From contig NZ_CP017146.1 in the NCBI RefSeq assembly GCF_009930795.1, positions 806,001 to 870,000 on the forward strand: 64,000 nucleotides of DNA. The letters run 5' to 3'. Shown in pieces: positions 9,685 to 18,635 of the stretch. The position numbers were made by a program, and so were the translations under genes. This stretch comes from Marisediminicola antarctica. GTDB taxonomy: Bacteria > Actinomycetota > Actinomycetes > Actinomycetales > Microbacteriaceae. Each line of letters opens with the position of its first letter. Position 1 is the first letter of the stretch. The notes below the pieces were generated by a model that was given only the letters and a program-made list of their open reading frames with translations, did not search any database and was not told where the DNA came from.

Positions 9685-10194
9685 GTGGGCGACAACGAGT
9701 TTTCGGTGCGGTGGGCGCGCACGAGCGACGTGCCGCACATTCAGACGCTCGTGGAGCCGCTCGTGAACCGGCGGATCCTGCTCGGCAAGGACTCGGTCGT
9801 GTTCTACGGCACGATCCAGGGCTTCCGCATTGTCGAGGACTCCACCGGCACCCCGATCGGATGCGGCGCGCTGCACGTCATGTGGCAGGACCTCGCCGAG
9901 GTGCGCACGCTCGCGGTGCAACCCGAGTGGCTCCACCGCGGCATCGGGCACGCGCTGCTCGACCAGCTCGAGGCGGATGCCCGCGAACTCGGCCTCAGCC
10001 GGCTCTTCTGCCTCACCTTCGAGGTCGACTTCTTCGCCAGGCACGGATTCGTGCCGATGGGCGAGGAACAGATGGCTCCCGATGTCTACGCCGAATTGCT
10101 GCGCAGCCCTGACGAGGGTGTTGCTGAATTCCTCGATCTCGCGCGAGTTAAGCCGAACACGCTCGGCAATACCCGAATGATCAAAGTCTTGTAG
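9685..10194 (+). CDS. GNAT amino-acid N-acetyltransferase (ArgA-like)
   Basis: A 169-residue GNAT protein. The acetyl-CoA site is seen as VRTLAVQPEWLHRGIGHALL (about residues 73-92), with GCGALHVMW before it and the FEVDFFARHGF region after it. The pattern matches the short actinobacterial N-acetylglutamate synthase (as in the Mycobacterium tuberculosis ArgA type), which makes N-acetylglutamate for arginine synthesis. No other arginine gene is nearby. The start is GTG 9685. A specialised paralogue with a different acceptor cannot be excluded. Confidence 0.75.
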   Translation: MGDNEFSVRWARTSDVPHIQTLVEPLVNRRILLGKDSVVFYGTIQGFRIVEDSTGTPIGCGALHVMWQDLAEVRTLAVQPEWLHRGIGHALLDQLEADARELGLSRLFCLTFEVDFFARHGFVPMGEEQMAPDVYAELLRSPDEGVAEFLDLARVKPNTLGNTRMIKVL

Positions 10195-10207
10195 TTACCC
10201 TGTCTTC

Positions 10208-10855
10208 ATGTCGACGTTTCGCAATCCCGTCGGCCCGCAGCCCAGGAGTGTGTACTGGCGTCGGCGCCTCGTAGTCCTCCTCGGCGTGGTCGCCGTCATC
10301 GTGCTCGTGGTCTTTCTGGTCTCGCGGCCGGGGTCCGGTGAGGCCTCCTCTGGCATCCCGAACCCCTCGGCGTCGCCGACACAGGATGCCGAGAGCGCCG
10401 CGGAGCCCGAGCCCGAGGCGAGCGTGCCGCCCGAGGACCAGCCGGTCGAGGGCGCCGACTGCGACCCGGCGAACGTCGTGGTCGAGGCGATCACCGACAA
10501 GGCCAGCTACGCGCCGGGGGAGCAGCCGCAACTGTCGTTCTCGATCACCAACACGAGCGTCGTCTCCTGCACCTACAACGTCGGCACGACCCAGCAGCTG
10601 TTCACCGTGACGAGCGGTGCCGACCAGTACTGGTCGTCGGAGGATTGCGAGACCGGCGCGGTGGATGCTCCCATCCTGCTCGAGCCGAACCTCGCGCAGT
10701 CGTCCGAACCGATCCCGTGGGACCGCACCCGGTCATCCGCCGACACCTGCGACAGCGATCGCCCCGCAGCGCCGGGCGGCGGCGCGACGTTCAACCTCAA
10801 CGTGACCGTCGGGGCGGCATCGCCTGCAGTGCCGACGTCGTTTTTGCTCAACTGA
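10208..10855 (+). CDS. Membrane-anchored extracellular protein, unknown function
   Basis: A 215-residue protein with a short cytoplasmic N terminus, one hydrophobic helix (about residues 22-40), a Ser/Pro/Glu-rich linker (about 45-80) and a probable beta-rich extracellular domain. That domain contains two close Cys pairs and the segment SFSITNTSVVSCTYNVGT, resembling secreted DUF4232-type domains. No lipobox is present. It starts 14 nt after the acetyltransferase stop, so the two may be co-transcribed. The role is unknown. Confidence 0.7.
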   Translation: MSTFRNPVGPQPRSVYWRRRLVVLLGVVAVIVLVVFLVSRPGSGEASSGIPNPSASPTQDAESAAEPEPEASVPPEDQPVEGADCDPANVVVEAITDKASYAPGEQPQLSFSITNTSVVSCTYNVGTTQQLFTVTSGADQYWSSEDCETGAVDAPILLEPNLAQSSEPIPWDRTRSSADTCDSDRPAAPGGGATFNLNVTVGAASPAVPTSFLLN

Positions 10856-10893
10856 TTCGCGGTCGATCCGCCCGGCCTGCTGTACTGGAAGCT

Positions 10894-11304
10894 ATGCCCA
10901 ACGCGTCACGTCACCCCCACCCCCGCAAAGCGCAGCCGAAGCTGCCCGCCGCGAAGCAGCTCGCCGAGGCGCTTGCCGCCGCTGACACCGCCGCTGTCGC
11001 GTTCGCGCTGCGCAACGATGCGGTGATCGTGCCGCTGCTGCCGGTCGACGGGCTGGCGCAGGTGCGCGTCTTTCGGGCATCCGTCGAGGACCCGTTCACT
11101 CTGCTCCTGTTCTCATCGGCGGAGAATTACGTGCGGATGCTGCCCGAGGAGACCGACCTGAGGGTGCTCAGATACGGCCGCGCCCAGCTCGTCGAGTTCA
11201 TGGAGAAACACCTCGACACCCTCGGCACCGTCTGGTTCGATGTCGCTGGGCCGCACCCGATGCAGGCCGACCCGGTGGAGCTGCTGGCGGCGCTGACGCT
11301 GTAG
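10894..11304 (+). CDS. SseB-family protein
   Basis: A 136-residue protein starting at ATG 10894. After a basic N terminus it has the SseB N-domain pattern: LAEALAAADTAAVAFAL, a strand with VIVPLLPV, the EDPFTLLLFSSAENYVRM block and a final helix ending in PVELLAALTL. SseB-like proteins are small cytosolic proteins of poorly defined function. The product ends just before a hairpin and palindrome copy C. Confidence 0.7.
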   Translation: MPNASRHPHPRKAQPKLPAAKQLAEALAAADTAAVAFALRNDAVIVPLLPVDGLAQVRVFRASVEDPFTLLLFSSAENYVRMLPEETDLRVLRYGRAQLVEFMEKHLDTLGTVWFDVAGPHPMQADPVELLAALTL

Positions 11305-11316
11305 CCAGCCGGTCGG

Positions 11317-11337
11317 CGCGCGGCCCTGGGCCGCGCG
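11317..11337 (+). terminator. Strong hairpin after the SseB-like gene
   Basis: CGCGCGGCC and GGCCGCGCG form a perfect 9-bp stem with a 3-nt loop, 12 nt after the stop. There is no T-run, so it may terminate weakly. It overlaps the left arm of palindrome copy C. Confidence 0.45.
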
Positions 11338-11397
11338 CGGCCGTCGTTCGCTCGCGTGCATGCGATTACGGCCGCGCGAGTGAACAGCGCTAGCGCG
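11334..11397 (+). repeat. Dispersed palindromic repeat, copy C
   Basis: The 40-nt core at 11346-11385 begins GTTCGCTCGCG and ends CGCGCGAGTGAAC, with centre GCATGCGATTAC. It is the same length and orientation as copies A and B and lies between the SseB-like gene and the AAA ATPase gene. Confidence 0.75.
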
Positions 11398-11462
11398 ACG
11401 CAGCATCCGGCGTCACCCGAGCGATAGTCGCTTAATCTCCGCGAGACGGGCAGGATGCAGTA

Positions 11463-12911
11463 ATGGACTCCGAGCAGCGCTCATTCATCGAGCTCTTCCG
11501 AACCTTCCTCGAGGAGGTCGTATTCACGTCGGTGCGCGACAGCGCCCTGACGCCCCTCGGCGAGCTCGTCCAGGACTACCTGGGCGTCGACATCGCGACT
11601 CTGCCCGCCGTCACCGAGACGATCGGCGGGCATCGCCTCATCGACGCCGACATCGCGCTGGCGCATCTCGCGGCACGTGGGGAGTCCCGCCTGGTCGGCG
11701 TCACCAATGGGCAGATGCGCTGGCAGGAGGACCTGCCCGGCCTGCTGGTCAGCCGGGCGACGTTCGCTCCGGGCCCGGTGGACTACGCGTCGGTCGCGTC
11801 CGGCCCCGACAGCGAACGGCAGATGGTGACCTTCGGACTGCGGATGCTGGAGTTCGACGGGCACCGGATCGCCCTGCTGCAGCGCTCCGCCCGCCCCGAC
11901 TTCGGCCAGGCGCACGCCCGAATCGAAGTGCTCGCGGCGAGTCCCGACATTGCGAGCGCCGTGATCCATGAGATCCGCGAGCAGATGATCCGGCTCAGCG
12001 TGCTGCGAGGCCAGGTGCTTTCCCTCATCGGCAACGAGTATGGGCAGGGTGCGGCCGGCGCGACGTTCCTCGCGCGGCCCACCGTCACAGCCGAGGAGAT
12101 CGTGCTGGCCGACGGGGTGCTCGAGCAGGTGAGGCGGCACGTGGTGGGAATCGGCGAGCAGCGCGCGCGGCTCACCTCGGCGGGCCAGCACCTCAAGCGC
12201 GGCGTGCTGCTCTACGGGCCGCCCGGAACAGGCAAGACCCTCACCGTGCGGCACCTCCTCGCGAGCACCCCGGGAACGACGGCGGTGCTGCTCACCGGCG
12301 CGAGCATCCGGTTCATCACCGAGGCGGCCGAGCTCGCCCGTGCGATGCAGCCCGCCATTGTGGTGCTCGAAGACGTCGACCTCGTCGCCGGCGATCGGTC
12401 GATGCACGGTGGGCCGCAGCCGCTGCCTTTCGCGGTGCTCGATGCGCTCGACGGGCTCGACGGCGATGCCGACGTCACCTTTCTGCTCACGACCAACCGG
12501 GTGGAGCTGCTCGAGAGGGCGCTGGCGGAGCGTCCGGGCCGGGTCGACCTCGCCGTCGAGATCGGGCTGCCGGATGTCGCCGAGCGCCGCCGATTGTTCG
12601 CGCTCTACGCGCGCGCCCTGCCGCTGTCGGCGGAGGCGGTGGAGGCCGCCGCGGATCGGGCCGACGGGGTGACCGGGTCGTTCGCCAAGGAGCTGATGCG
12701 CCGGGCGGTGCTCACGGCCGCGGAGCAGTCGCGCGAGGTGACTGATGTTGACCTGCAGGCGTCCCTCGAGGATCTGCTCTCGGCGCGCGAGGCGCTGACC
12801 CGGAGCATGCTGGGTGGGTCGGGGGTACCACACGGTGGCGATGGGGTGCACTACTCGGCGAGCTACGGCACGCCGATGTCGAGCTCGCTGACAATCGAGC
12901 CGGACGAGTAA
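11463..12911 (+). CDS. AAA family ATPase
   Basis: A 482-residue protein. An N-terminal domain of about 230 residues of unknown fold is followed by one AAA module: Walker A GPPGTGKT (about residue 252), Walker B IVVLEDVDLV, sensor LLTTNR and an arginine-finger region ERPGRVDLAVEIGLPD. The C-terminal lid ends near residue 440. This layout resembles FtsH/Cdc48-like classical AAA proteins without a protease domain, so a remodelling role is plausible. The substrate is unknown. It appears monocistronic, flanked by repeats on both sides. Confidence 0.75.
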   Translation: MDSEQRSFIELFRTFLEEVVFTSVRDSALTPLGELVQDYLGVDIATLPAVTETIGGHRLIDADIALAHLAARGESRLVGVTNGQMRWQEDLPGLLVSRATFAPGPVDYASVASGPDSERQMVTFGLRMLEFDGHRIALLQRSARPDFGQAHARIEVLAASPDIASAVIHEIREQMIRLSVLRGQVLSLIGNEYGQGAAGATFLARPTVTAEEIVLADGVLEQVRRHVVGIGEQRARLTSAGQHLKRGVLLYGPPGTGKTLTVRHLLASTPGTTAVLLTGASIRFITEAAELARAMQPAIVVLEDVDLVAGDRSMHGGPQPLPFAVLDALDGLDGDADVTFLLTTNRVELLERALAERPGRVDLAVEIGLPDVAERRRLFALYARALPLSAEAVEAAADRADGVTGSFAKELMRRAVLTAAEQSREVTDVDLQASLEDLLSAREALTRSMLGGSGVPHGGDGVHYSASYGTPMSSSLTIEPDE

Positions 12912-13026
12912 CGCCCGGGCGTCGACGCCCCGGCGTCGACGCAGCGACGCTGCCGCAGCGACGCGGTTGCAGCGACGCTGCCGCAGCGACGCTGTCGCCC
13001 AAGTGAGAACCGTCTGAACCATCATC

Positions 13027-13283
13027 CGCGAGTTGCCCGCTTATGTCGGGCTGGCGGCGCTGGAGGCCGCAGATGTGGGCGACTCGCGGTTGGAGGTTCT
13101 TTTGTATCCCGCGAGTTGCCTGCTTGTGTCGGGTTCGAAGCGTTGAAGGCAGCAGATGTGGGCGACTCGCGGGTTGGATGGCCTATGTGGGCGACTCGCG
13201 CATGGAGGTTCTTCTGTATCCCGCGAGTTGCCCGCTTGTGCCGGGTTGGAAGCGCTGGAGGCCGCAGATATGGGCGGCTCGCG
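13027..13283. repeat. Array of three 62-nt inverted-repeat units
   Basis: Three units of exactly 62 nt lie at 13027-13088, 13110-13171 and 13222-13283. Each starts CGCGAGTTGCC and ends GGGCGACTCGCG or a one-base variant, so the ends are inverted repeats. The interior carries a sequence close to GCGCTGGAGGCCGCAGAT. A half-unit ends at 13200. Spacers share GGAGGTTCTTNTGTATCC. The array lies in the 399-nt gap between the convergent AAA ATPase and radA genes. The rest of the gap (12912-13026) holds short GCAGCGACGCTGCC repeats and no gene. Confidence 0.8.
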
Positions 13284-13310
13284 TGATTCGGCCCCGGGAG
13301 AGCCAGCGGC

Positions 13311-14672
13311 CTAGAACTCGGGGATCGCCACCCGCTCGACCGCGGCGCTCGCCGTCGCGAAGGCCAGGCGCACCGCCTCGCCGAGGTGCCCGGCCGAGGC
13401 ATCCACCACGGTCGAGAAGCCCAGCCGCGCGGCCTCGGCGGACCGCTGCTTCGATGACGACGCCTGGCGCACCTCCCCGGCGAGGCTGATCTCGCCGACC
13501 GCGGCGAGGCTGCCGGCAAAGGGCCTGTCCTTGTAGGCGCTCGCGATCGCGAGGGCGATGGCGAGGTCGGCTCCCGGCTCCGTCACGCGGATGCCGCCGA
13601 CAGTCGACACATAGACGTCGTAGCCGCTCAGTGCGAGGCCGGCCCGGCGCTCGAGCACGGCGAGCAGCATCGCCACCCGGGAGGCGTCAACACCGTTCAC
13701 GACCCGGCGCGGCTGCGGTGCGGACGACTTGACGATGAGCGCCTGCACCTCGACCGGGAGGGCGCGCCGCCCCTCGACGGCGATCGTCACGCAGGTGCCC
13801 GACACGGCGACCTTGCCACGGGAGAGGAAGAGGCCGCTCGGGTCGGCGACCTCGGCGATGCCGTCGCCGGTCATCTCGAAGCATCCGACCTCGTCCGTGG
13901 ATCCGAACCGGTTCTTGTGCGAACGCACGAACCGCAGCGACGTCTGCCGATCGCCCTCGAACTGCAGCACCACATCGACGAGGTGCTCGAGCAGGCGGGG
14001 ACCTGCGATCGTGCCGTCCTTGGTGACGTGGCCGACGAGGAGGATCGGCAGGTTGCGATCCTTGGAGACGCGGATGAGCGTGGCCGCAACCTCCCGCACC
14101 TGCGACGGCCCGCCGGCGAGTCCGTCGGACAGCGACGACGACACCGTCTGCACCGAGTCGACGATGAGCAAATGCGGCTTCACCTGGTCGATCTGTCCGA
14201 GAATGGTGGCAAGGTCGGTCTCGGCGGCTAGGAACAGCGACGGCTGCAGCGCGTTCGTGCGCTGCGCCCGCAGGCGCACCTGATTCACCGACTCCTCGGC
14301 AGTCACGTAGAGCACCTTCGCGCCGCCCGCCGCGGCCCGGGAGGCGACCTCAAGCAGCAGCGTCGACTTGCCCACGCCGGGCTCGCCGCTCAGCAGGATC
14401 GTCGCCCCGGGCACGATGCCGCCGCCGAGCACGCGGTCGAACTCGTTGATTCCGCTCGGCCAGTGGGCGACGGAGTCCGACTCGATGTCGATGATCGAGC
14501 GGGCGATGCGCGCCTCGCTCACCCGCACCGGCTTGACCGCCCGCAGGCTGCCCGTGCTCTGGCCGGCCTCGACGACCGTGCCCCAGGCCTGGCATTCGCC
14601 GCAGCGTCCGGCCCACTTGAGGGTCGCCCACCCGCACTCGGTGCAGGTGAAGTTCGATTGCGTTTTGGCCAT
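13311..14672 (-). CDS. radA: DNA repair protein RadA
   Basis: A 453-residue RecA-like ATPase that drives branch migration in recombination repair. An N-terminal C4 zinc finger (Cys10, Cys13, Cys24, Cys27) is followed by a Walker A motif GEPGVGKST (about residue 95), the RadA-specific KNRFG motif, and a C-terminal Lon-like domain (GGIRVTEPGADLAIALAIAS). All hallmark motifs are intact and length is normal. The ATG at 14672 is the natural start, immediately before the zinc finger. It converges with the AAA ATPase gene across a repeat-filled gap. Confidence 0.97.
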   Translation of the reverse strand: MAKTQSNFTCTECGWATLKWAGRCGECQAWGTVVEAGQSTGSLRAVKPVRVSEARIARSIIDIESDSVAHWPSGINEFDRVLGGGIVPGATILLSGEPGVGKSTLLLEVASRAAAGGAKVLYVTAEESVNQVRLRAQRTNALQPSLFLAAETDLATILGQIDQVKPHLLIVDSVQTVSSSLSDGLAGGPSQVREVAATLIRVSKDRNLPILLVGHVTKDGTIAGPRLLEHLVDVVLQFEGDRQTSLRFVRSHKNRFGSTDEVGCFEMTGDGIAEVADPSGLFLSRGKVAVSGTCVTIAVEGRRALPVEVQALIVKSSAPQPRRVVNGVDASRVAMLLAVLERRAGLALSGYDVYVSTVGGIRVTEPGADLAIALAIASAYKDRPFAGSLAAVGEISLAGEVRQASSSKQRSAEAARLGFSTVVDASAGHLGEAVRLAFATASAAVERVAIPEF

Positions 14673-14777
14673 CCCCCCAGCCTAGGGACCGCCGACGACA
14701 TCCGGATGCGGCGCTCCACAGCCGGGGTCGGTGCGGGTGCGCCGGTGGCCACCGCGCCGCGCATCCGGATGCGAAGG

Positions 14778-15548
14778 TCAGGAGCGAGTCGAGGGCGTCC
14801 CCGGGTCGAGCGCCTGCGCCGCGCGCAGCACGAGCGGCTCGAACGCCGACGCCCATACGGCATACCCGCGATCGTTCGGATGGAAGAAGTCCGCCGCGAC
14901 ATCACGCAACGCGGTGCGCGCGGCGGTCCGCCCCAACGTCGTCCGGTGCAGCGGGGCGACCTCGAGCGACAGCTCGGCGGCGACCCGGCGCACGACCTCG
15001 TTTGCGATGCGCACCCGCCGCTCGGACTCGCCGAGGTAGAACGAGGGCAGGTCTGCGACGATCGCGGCCGGCGGGAGCGCGGAGTACAGCTCGCGCAGCT
15101 CCCGCTCGAACCGTTCCGGGTCGAAGCTCGCGATGTCGTTCGCGCCGATCGAGACCGTGACGACGTCGGGCTGCAGCTTCGCGAGGCGCGGCATCAGGTG
15201 CTCGAGCGCCTCCCGCAGCCGCGCGCCGGACTGGCTGAGATTGACCACCCGCACAGTGCGCCCCGTCTCCCGGCGGATGCTGCGCGCGAGCAGCCCCACG
15301 TAGGAGCGGCCAGGTTTGCTCGCGCCGATGCCCTGCGCCGCAGAGTCGCCGATCGCCACGTAAAGCACCTCGCCCTTCGCCTTCTGCTGCTCGCGCCAGT
15401 GCGCGGAGTGCACCGGGATCATGTCGGCCAGACGCACCATGCCCGCGGTGCGGCGGCGGATCACAAGGTAGCGCCCGACCGTAGCGGCCCCGGTGAGCAG
15501 CGCGGCCGAGCCGACCACGGCGACGGCGACCAAACGGGCTGAGGGCAT
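14778..15548 (-). CDS. SGNH/GDSL-family hydrolase, membrane-anchored
   Basis: A 256-residue protein with an N-terminal hydrophobic helix (about residues 5-25) acting as anchor or uncleaved signal, followed by an SGNH domain: block I YVAIGDSAAQGIG with the catalytic Ser, block III IGANDI, and block V FHPNDRGY with the catalytic Asp/His pair. It probably acts outside the membrane as an esterase or lipase; the substrate is unknown. The ATG at 15548 is chosen because the frame upstream reads only through the divergent gene and its promoter. Confidence 0.85.
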   Translation of the reverse strand: MPSARLVAVAVVGSAALLTGAATVGRYLVIRRRTAGMVRLADMIPVHSAHWREQQKAKGEVLYVAIGDSAAQGIGASKPGRSYVGLLARSIRRETGRTVRVVNLSQSGARLREALEHLMPRLAKLQPDVVTVSIGANDIASFDPERFERELRELYSALPPAAIVADLPSFYLGESERRVRIANEVVRRVAAELSLEVAPLHRTTLGRTAARTALRDVAADFFHPNDRGYAVWASAFEPLVLRAAQALDPGTPSTRS

Positions 15549-15689
15549 GCGAAAACTGTAGTCGCGGGGGATGGGCACCGGCCCGACGCCGGCGAGTGCG
15601 ATCAGTCGCCCGCCGTAAGGCAGGAACCACGTCGGCACCCGCGAGCGCCACCCGTTTTCCGCCGCCGCGCCAGTGGCTATCGTGGCCGC

Positions 15690-16565
15690 ATGAGAACGAC
15701 GGAGTTCGCACACAGTTCCGGCAGGCTGATCGGTGTGGTCGAGTTCGGGGATCCGGATGCCGCACGCACGGTGGTCCTGTCTCATCCGGCCCCCGGGTCG
15801 GCGCAGTTCGACCCGGATCCCGCGGTGACTGACGCGCACGGCATCCGGCTGATCGCCCTCGACCGGCCCGGCTACGGCACCTCGGGCCTGCACGCGGACG
15901 GCTCCGCCGGCACCGTCGCGGACGCCGCCGACGACATCGCGGAGTACCTCGCGGCGCACGGGATCGGCCGGGTGGGCGCGGTCGGCTGGTCGGCCGGCGG
16001 CCGGGTCGCACTCGCGCTCGCCGCCAGGCATCCGCAGCTCGTCGACCGCGTCGCGGTCGTCGCGACCCCGGCACCGGATGCCGAGGTGCCCTGGGTCGGC
16101 GAGGAGAACCGCGCGATGAACGCGCAGCTCGCGGCGCTGCCGCCGGGCGAGGCCACCGCGTCGCTCAGGGCGCAGTTCGCGAACCTCGTGGGGGAGTACC
16201 CGCGGGGCATCGACATCGTGGGCATGCTCTCGGCCGACGAGGCGGATGCTGCGCTGCTCGAGCAGATCCGCGACCGCCTCGTCGCGATGCTGGACCGGGC
16301 CGTGCTGCACTCGGTGCGGGGTATCGCGGCCGATATCGTGAGCTACTCGGTGCGCGACCTCGACTTCGACGAGAGGGATCTGCGCGCGCCCACGCTCCTC
16401 GTTTACGGGCTGGCTGATTCTGTCGTCGGGGCGGAGCACGGGAGATGGCACCTGGCGAAGGTTCCGCATTCCGAGCTGGAGCTCATTCCGGGCGCCGGGC
16501 ACCTCGTGATCGTGCCGAGGTGGGACCGGATCCTGCGGCACGTCGCGCCCGAGTCCGGGGCGTAG
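15690..16565 (+). CDS. Alpha/beta hydrolase
   Basis: A 291-residue cytosolic alpha/beta-fold hydrolase. Visible are the oxyanion-loop segment SHPAPGS, the strand LIALDRPGYGTS, the nucleophile elbow GWSAGG (Ser near residue 98), an acidic residue in VYGLADSVV and the catalytic His in GAGHLVI. Length is normal. It is divergent from the SGNH hydrolase gene with 141 nt between them. The substrate cannot be predicted. Confidence 0.85.
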   Translation: MRTTEFAHSSGRLIGVVEFGDPDAARTVVLSHPAPGSAQFDPDPAVTDAHGIRLIALDRPGYGTSGLHADGSAGTVADAADDIAEYLAAHGIGRVGAVGWSAGGRVALALAARHPQLVDRVAVVATPAPDAEVPWVGEENRAMNAQLAALPPGEATASLRAQFANLVGEYPRGIDIVGMLSADEADAALLEQIRDRLVAMLDRAVLHSVRGIAADIVSYSVRDLDFDERDLRAPTLLVYGLADSVVGAEHGRWHLAKVPHSELELIPGAGHLVIVPRWDRILRHVAPESGA

Positions 16566-16601
16566 CCGAGGCCCGCCCGAGTCTGTACTAAGATCGTCGA
16601 C

Positions 16602-16688
16602 GGAACCGTGTCCGAGCGGCCGAAGGTGCAACTCTCGAAAAGTTGTGTGGGTGAGAGCCCACCGTGGGTTCAAATCCCACCGGTTCCG
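16602..16688 (+). tRNA. tRNA-Ser (anticodon CGA)
   Basis: An 87-nt class II tRNA. Acceptor arms are GGAACCG and CGGTTCC with discriminator G. The anticodon arm is CAACT-CTCGAAA-AGTTG, giving anticodon CGA (codon UCG). A long variable arm (GTGGGTGAGAGCCCAC) and the T arm GTGGGTTCAAATCCCAC are present. No CCA is encoded. It is the likely integration site of the element that follows. Confidence 0.95.
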
Positions 16689-16693
16689 CTCCT

Positions 16694-16730
16694 GAAAAGC
16701 CCCGCAATCCTAGTGATTACGGGGCTTTTC
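16694..16730 (+). terminator. Terminator after tRNA-Ser
   Basis: GAAAAGCCCCG pairs with CGGGGCTTTTC across a 15-nt loop, so A- and T-rich ends make it bidirectional. It separates the tRNA from the convergent integrase remnant. Confidence 0.85.
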
Positions 16731-16737
16731 CCGTCTC

Positions 16738-17668
16738 TCAGGTGCCTGTTCCCCACGAAAACCCCACAACTGTGCGAGCACGTGCGGCATTCATTCGCTC
16801 CGAGACGTCGTCGAGATCGTCGTCGAACAGGTCGGCGTAGGTGTCGAGGGTCATGGCAGCGGAGGCGTGGCCGAGCATTCGCTGTACGGCCTTGGCGCCG
16901 GCGCTGATCGCGAGGCTGGCCGCAGTGTGCCGGAGGTCGTGCGGCGTGACTCGCGGGAATGTCGGGTCGACTGCTTGGGCTCGCAGCACTGCGTGCTGGA
17001 ACCACCCAGAGGTGCTGTCGGATCGCTTCAGGTGCGCGAGTCCGCCGCCGAAGAGGAGCCCGTCGCGGTCCTTCCCCTCGCATTCGCGGGCGATCGGCTC
17101 CGAGAGAAATTTCGGGTACGGGACGCTTCGGGCTTCGGGAGTCTTCGGAGTGCCGACGACCACGTCCTTTCCGACCATCACTGCGTTCTCCTCAACCTGT
17201 ATGCGCAGCCGCAGAGTATCGAGCGCACCGCTTCGGATCCCGATTGCTTCGCCCCATCGAAGGCCGGTGCACGCGAGGAGGTACACGAGTGAAGCGTTCG
17301 TGCCGGCCTCGTTGGCAAGCAGTTCGACTTGAGCGCCTGTGAGGTAGGCGCGCTTTCTTCTTGCGCTTGCGTGGGAGGTTCACCCCGCGGGCCGGGTTGG
17401 AAGTGAGGCGTTTGTCCTTCACTGCCACGTCGAGGATCGCGGCGAGCACTCCGTAGGCGCGGATAACGGTCGTAGCGGACCGGCCAACGCTGAACCGGGT
17501 GATCCACTGCTGGACATCGGAGTGCTGGACTTCGCCGACTCGACGGGATCCCCAGATCGGCTCCACGTGGACTCGCCATGCTATGTCCGATGTGCGGAAG
17601 GACGATGGCTTCAGGTGGCCGCCAGAGCGGTGCCGACGCGGCTGCTCTGGGACAACGAGACTGGGGAA
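16738..17668 (-). pseudogene. Tyrosine-type site-specific integrase, broken
   Basis: The C-terminal half (16738-17286, continuing in frame to about 17350) keeps the recombinase residues: Arg in TGLRWGE, HDLRH, the GH of MLGHAS and Tyr in TYADLF. The core-binding half (WRVHVEPIWGSRRVGEVQH through LTSNPARGVNLPRKRKKK) lies in another frame; a single-nucleotide shift near 17350, after the KRKKK codons, separates them. Upstream the frame reaches a stop at 17669-17671 without a good start, so roughly 80 N-terminal residues are missing. Integrases of this type insert at tRNA 3' ends, matching the adjacent tRNA-Ser. A sequencing error could explain the frameshift but not the missing N terminus. Confidence 0.8.
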
Positions 17669-17701
17669 TCAGCGGGGCGATACAGTTATCAGGGACTTCG
17701 A

Positions 17702-18348
17702 TCAGCCCAGTTGCGGGCCGTCGTTAGCGTCCTGGTGCCCGTCGCCATGGGTCACGAGCTCGGGGAAATGCCGTGCACCTGAGCGGAAACTGAGCGGCGG
17801 TCGCGGGAGGTGCGCGTCCGGTGCGCCATAGTTTTCCTCGCCATGCGCCTGGGACAGCAAGCCGAGAACGGGGAAGGGCGGCGTTTCAGGTGCCGCAGGC
17901 AAACGCTGCGCAAACACGGGTCCGAGGATTCGGAGCGCTCTGTCGGGGAGCCCGTCGCCTGGATAGAACTGGCTGAGAAGCTGCTCTGCTGCCTCGATGT
18001 CGGGGATCTCCCACAGCGCCAGGAGTTTGGCGATGTCTTGCGTGTCACGGCCGGGCCGGGAGGCGTTCAGCTTCATGGCAGGTAGCGCAGGAGACGAGGC
18101 CACTTCGACCGTGATGTCATCGCTCGAGTAGATGGTCTCCCATTCAGGATCGGCTCCGTAGCGGGGGATGAATTTGCCGGCGTTGGTGTTGAGCCAGTCG
18201 AGTGGCCAGCCGTTCTCGTCGGCCACCTCGGCAGCGGAGGATGAGACCAGCCGGCCATGCCTGCGGGTTGGCCAGCTGCTCTGAGCTTCTGGATAACTGC
18301 GTTGAGACCGCGGATGAGCTCGTCGCGGTCCAGTGCATCGGTCGCCAT
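17702..18348 (-). pseudogene. DUF6036-type nucleotidyltransferase remnant
   Basis: The start (DRDELIRGLNAVIQKLRAAG) is intact from ATG 18348. The C-terminal two thirds (ENGWPLDWLNTNAGKFIPRY, EVASSPALPAMKLNASRPGR and IEAAEQLLSQFYPGD) are in a different frame. Compared with the family, the middle segment that carries the GG and DID-type catalytic residues is absent, so a deletion with frameshift near 18250 is likely. Intact relatives resemble AbiEii/MNT-type toxins. The ATG overlaps the stop of an upstream fragment (TAATG), suggesting a former two-gene cassette. Confidence 0.6.
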
Positions 18349-18542
18349 TACACACTCTCCAAAGTGGCGGCCTCGATCAGGATGCCGCGCGAGAGGAACT
18401 CGTGCGGCACTTGGGCCTGATCAACGGGGATGTCATAGTCGCTCGTGCGTGGGGTCCACGGATCGCTCGGGCTCCCAGTTCGGGTGCTGATCCACTCGGG
18501 GCCGGCTCGGTGAGGGGGAGGCCGACCCGGGTAGCGCCGTGC
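18348..18542 (-). pseudogene. C-terminal fragment of an upstream partner gene
   Basis: A 64-codon open stretch with no start, ending DYDIPVDQAQVPHEFLSRG then ILIEAATLESV and a stop that overlaps the ATG of the DUF6036 remnant. The coupling suggests the partner (antitoxin-like) gene of that cassette. I do not recognise the family. No start codon or longer intact frame is visible upstream. Confidence 0.3.
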
Positions 18543-18635
18543 TCAGCTGCGAGGTTGTCAGCGAGTTGCAGGAAACGACGAAAGGCTCCGAAACTGTCCG
18601 CGGCCGAGCCTGTGTTGCTGGCTCGGGCGGGGTCG

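Noticed and set aside
10181-10531. Minus-strand frame opposite the anchored extracellular protein
   Set aside because: Composition and lack of start signals mark it as antisense shadow.
13027-13283. CRISPR array
   Set aside because: Only three units, 62 nt long, with spacers that are themselves similar and unequal in length; no cas genes.
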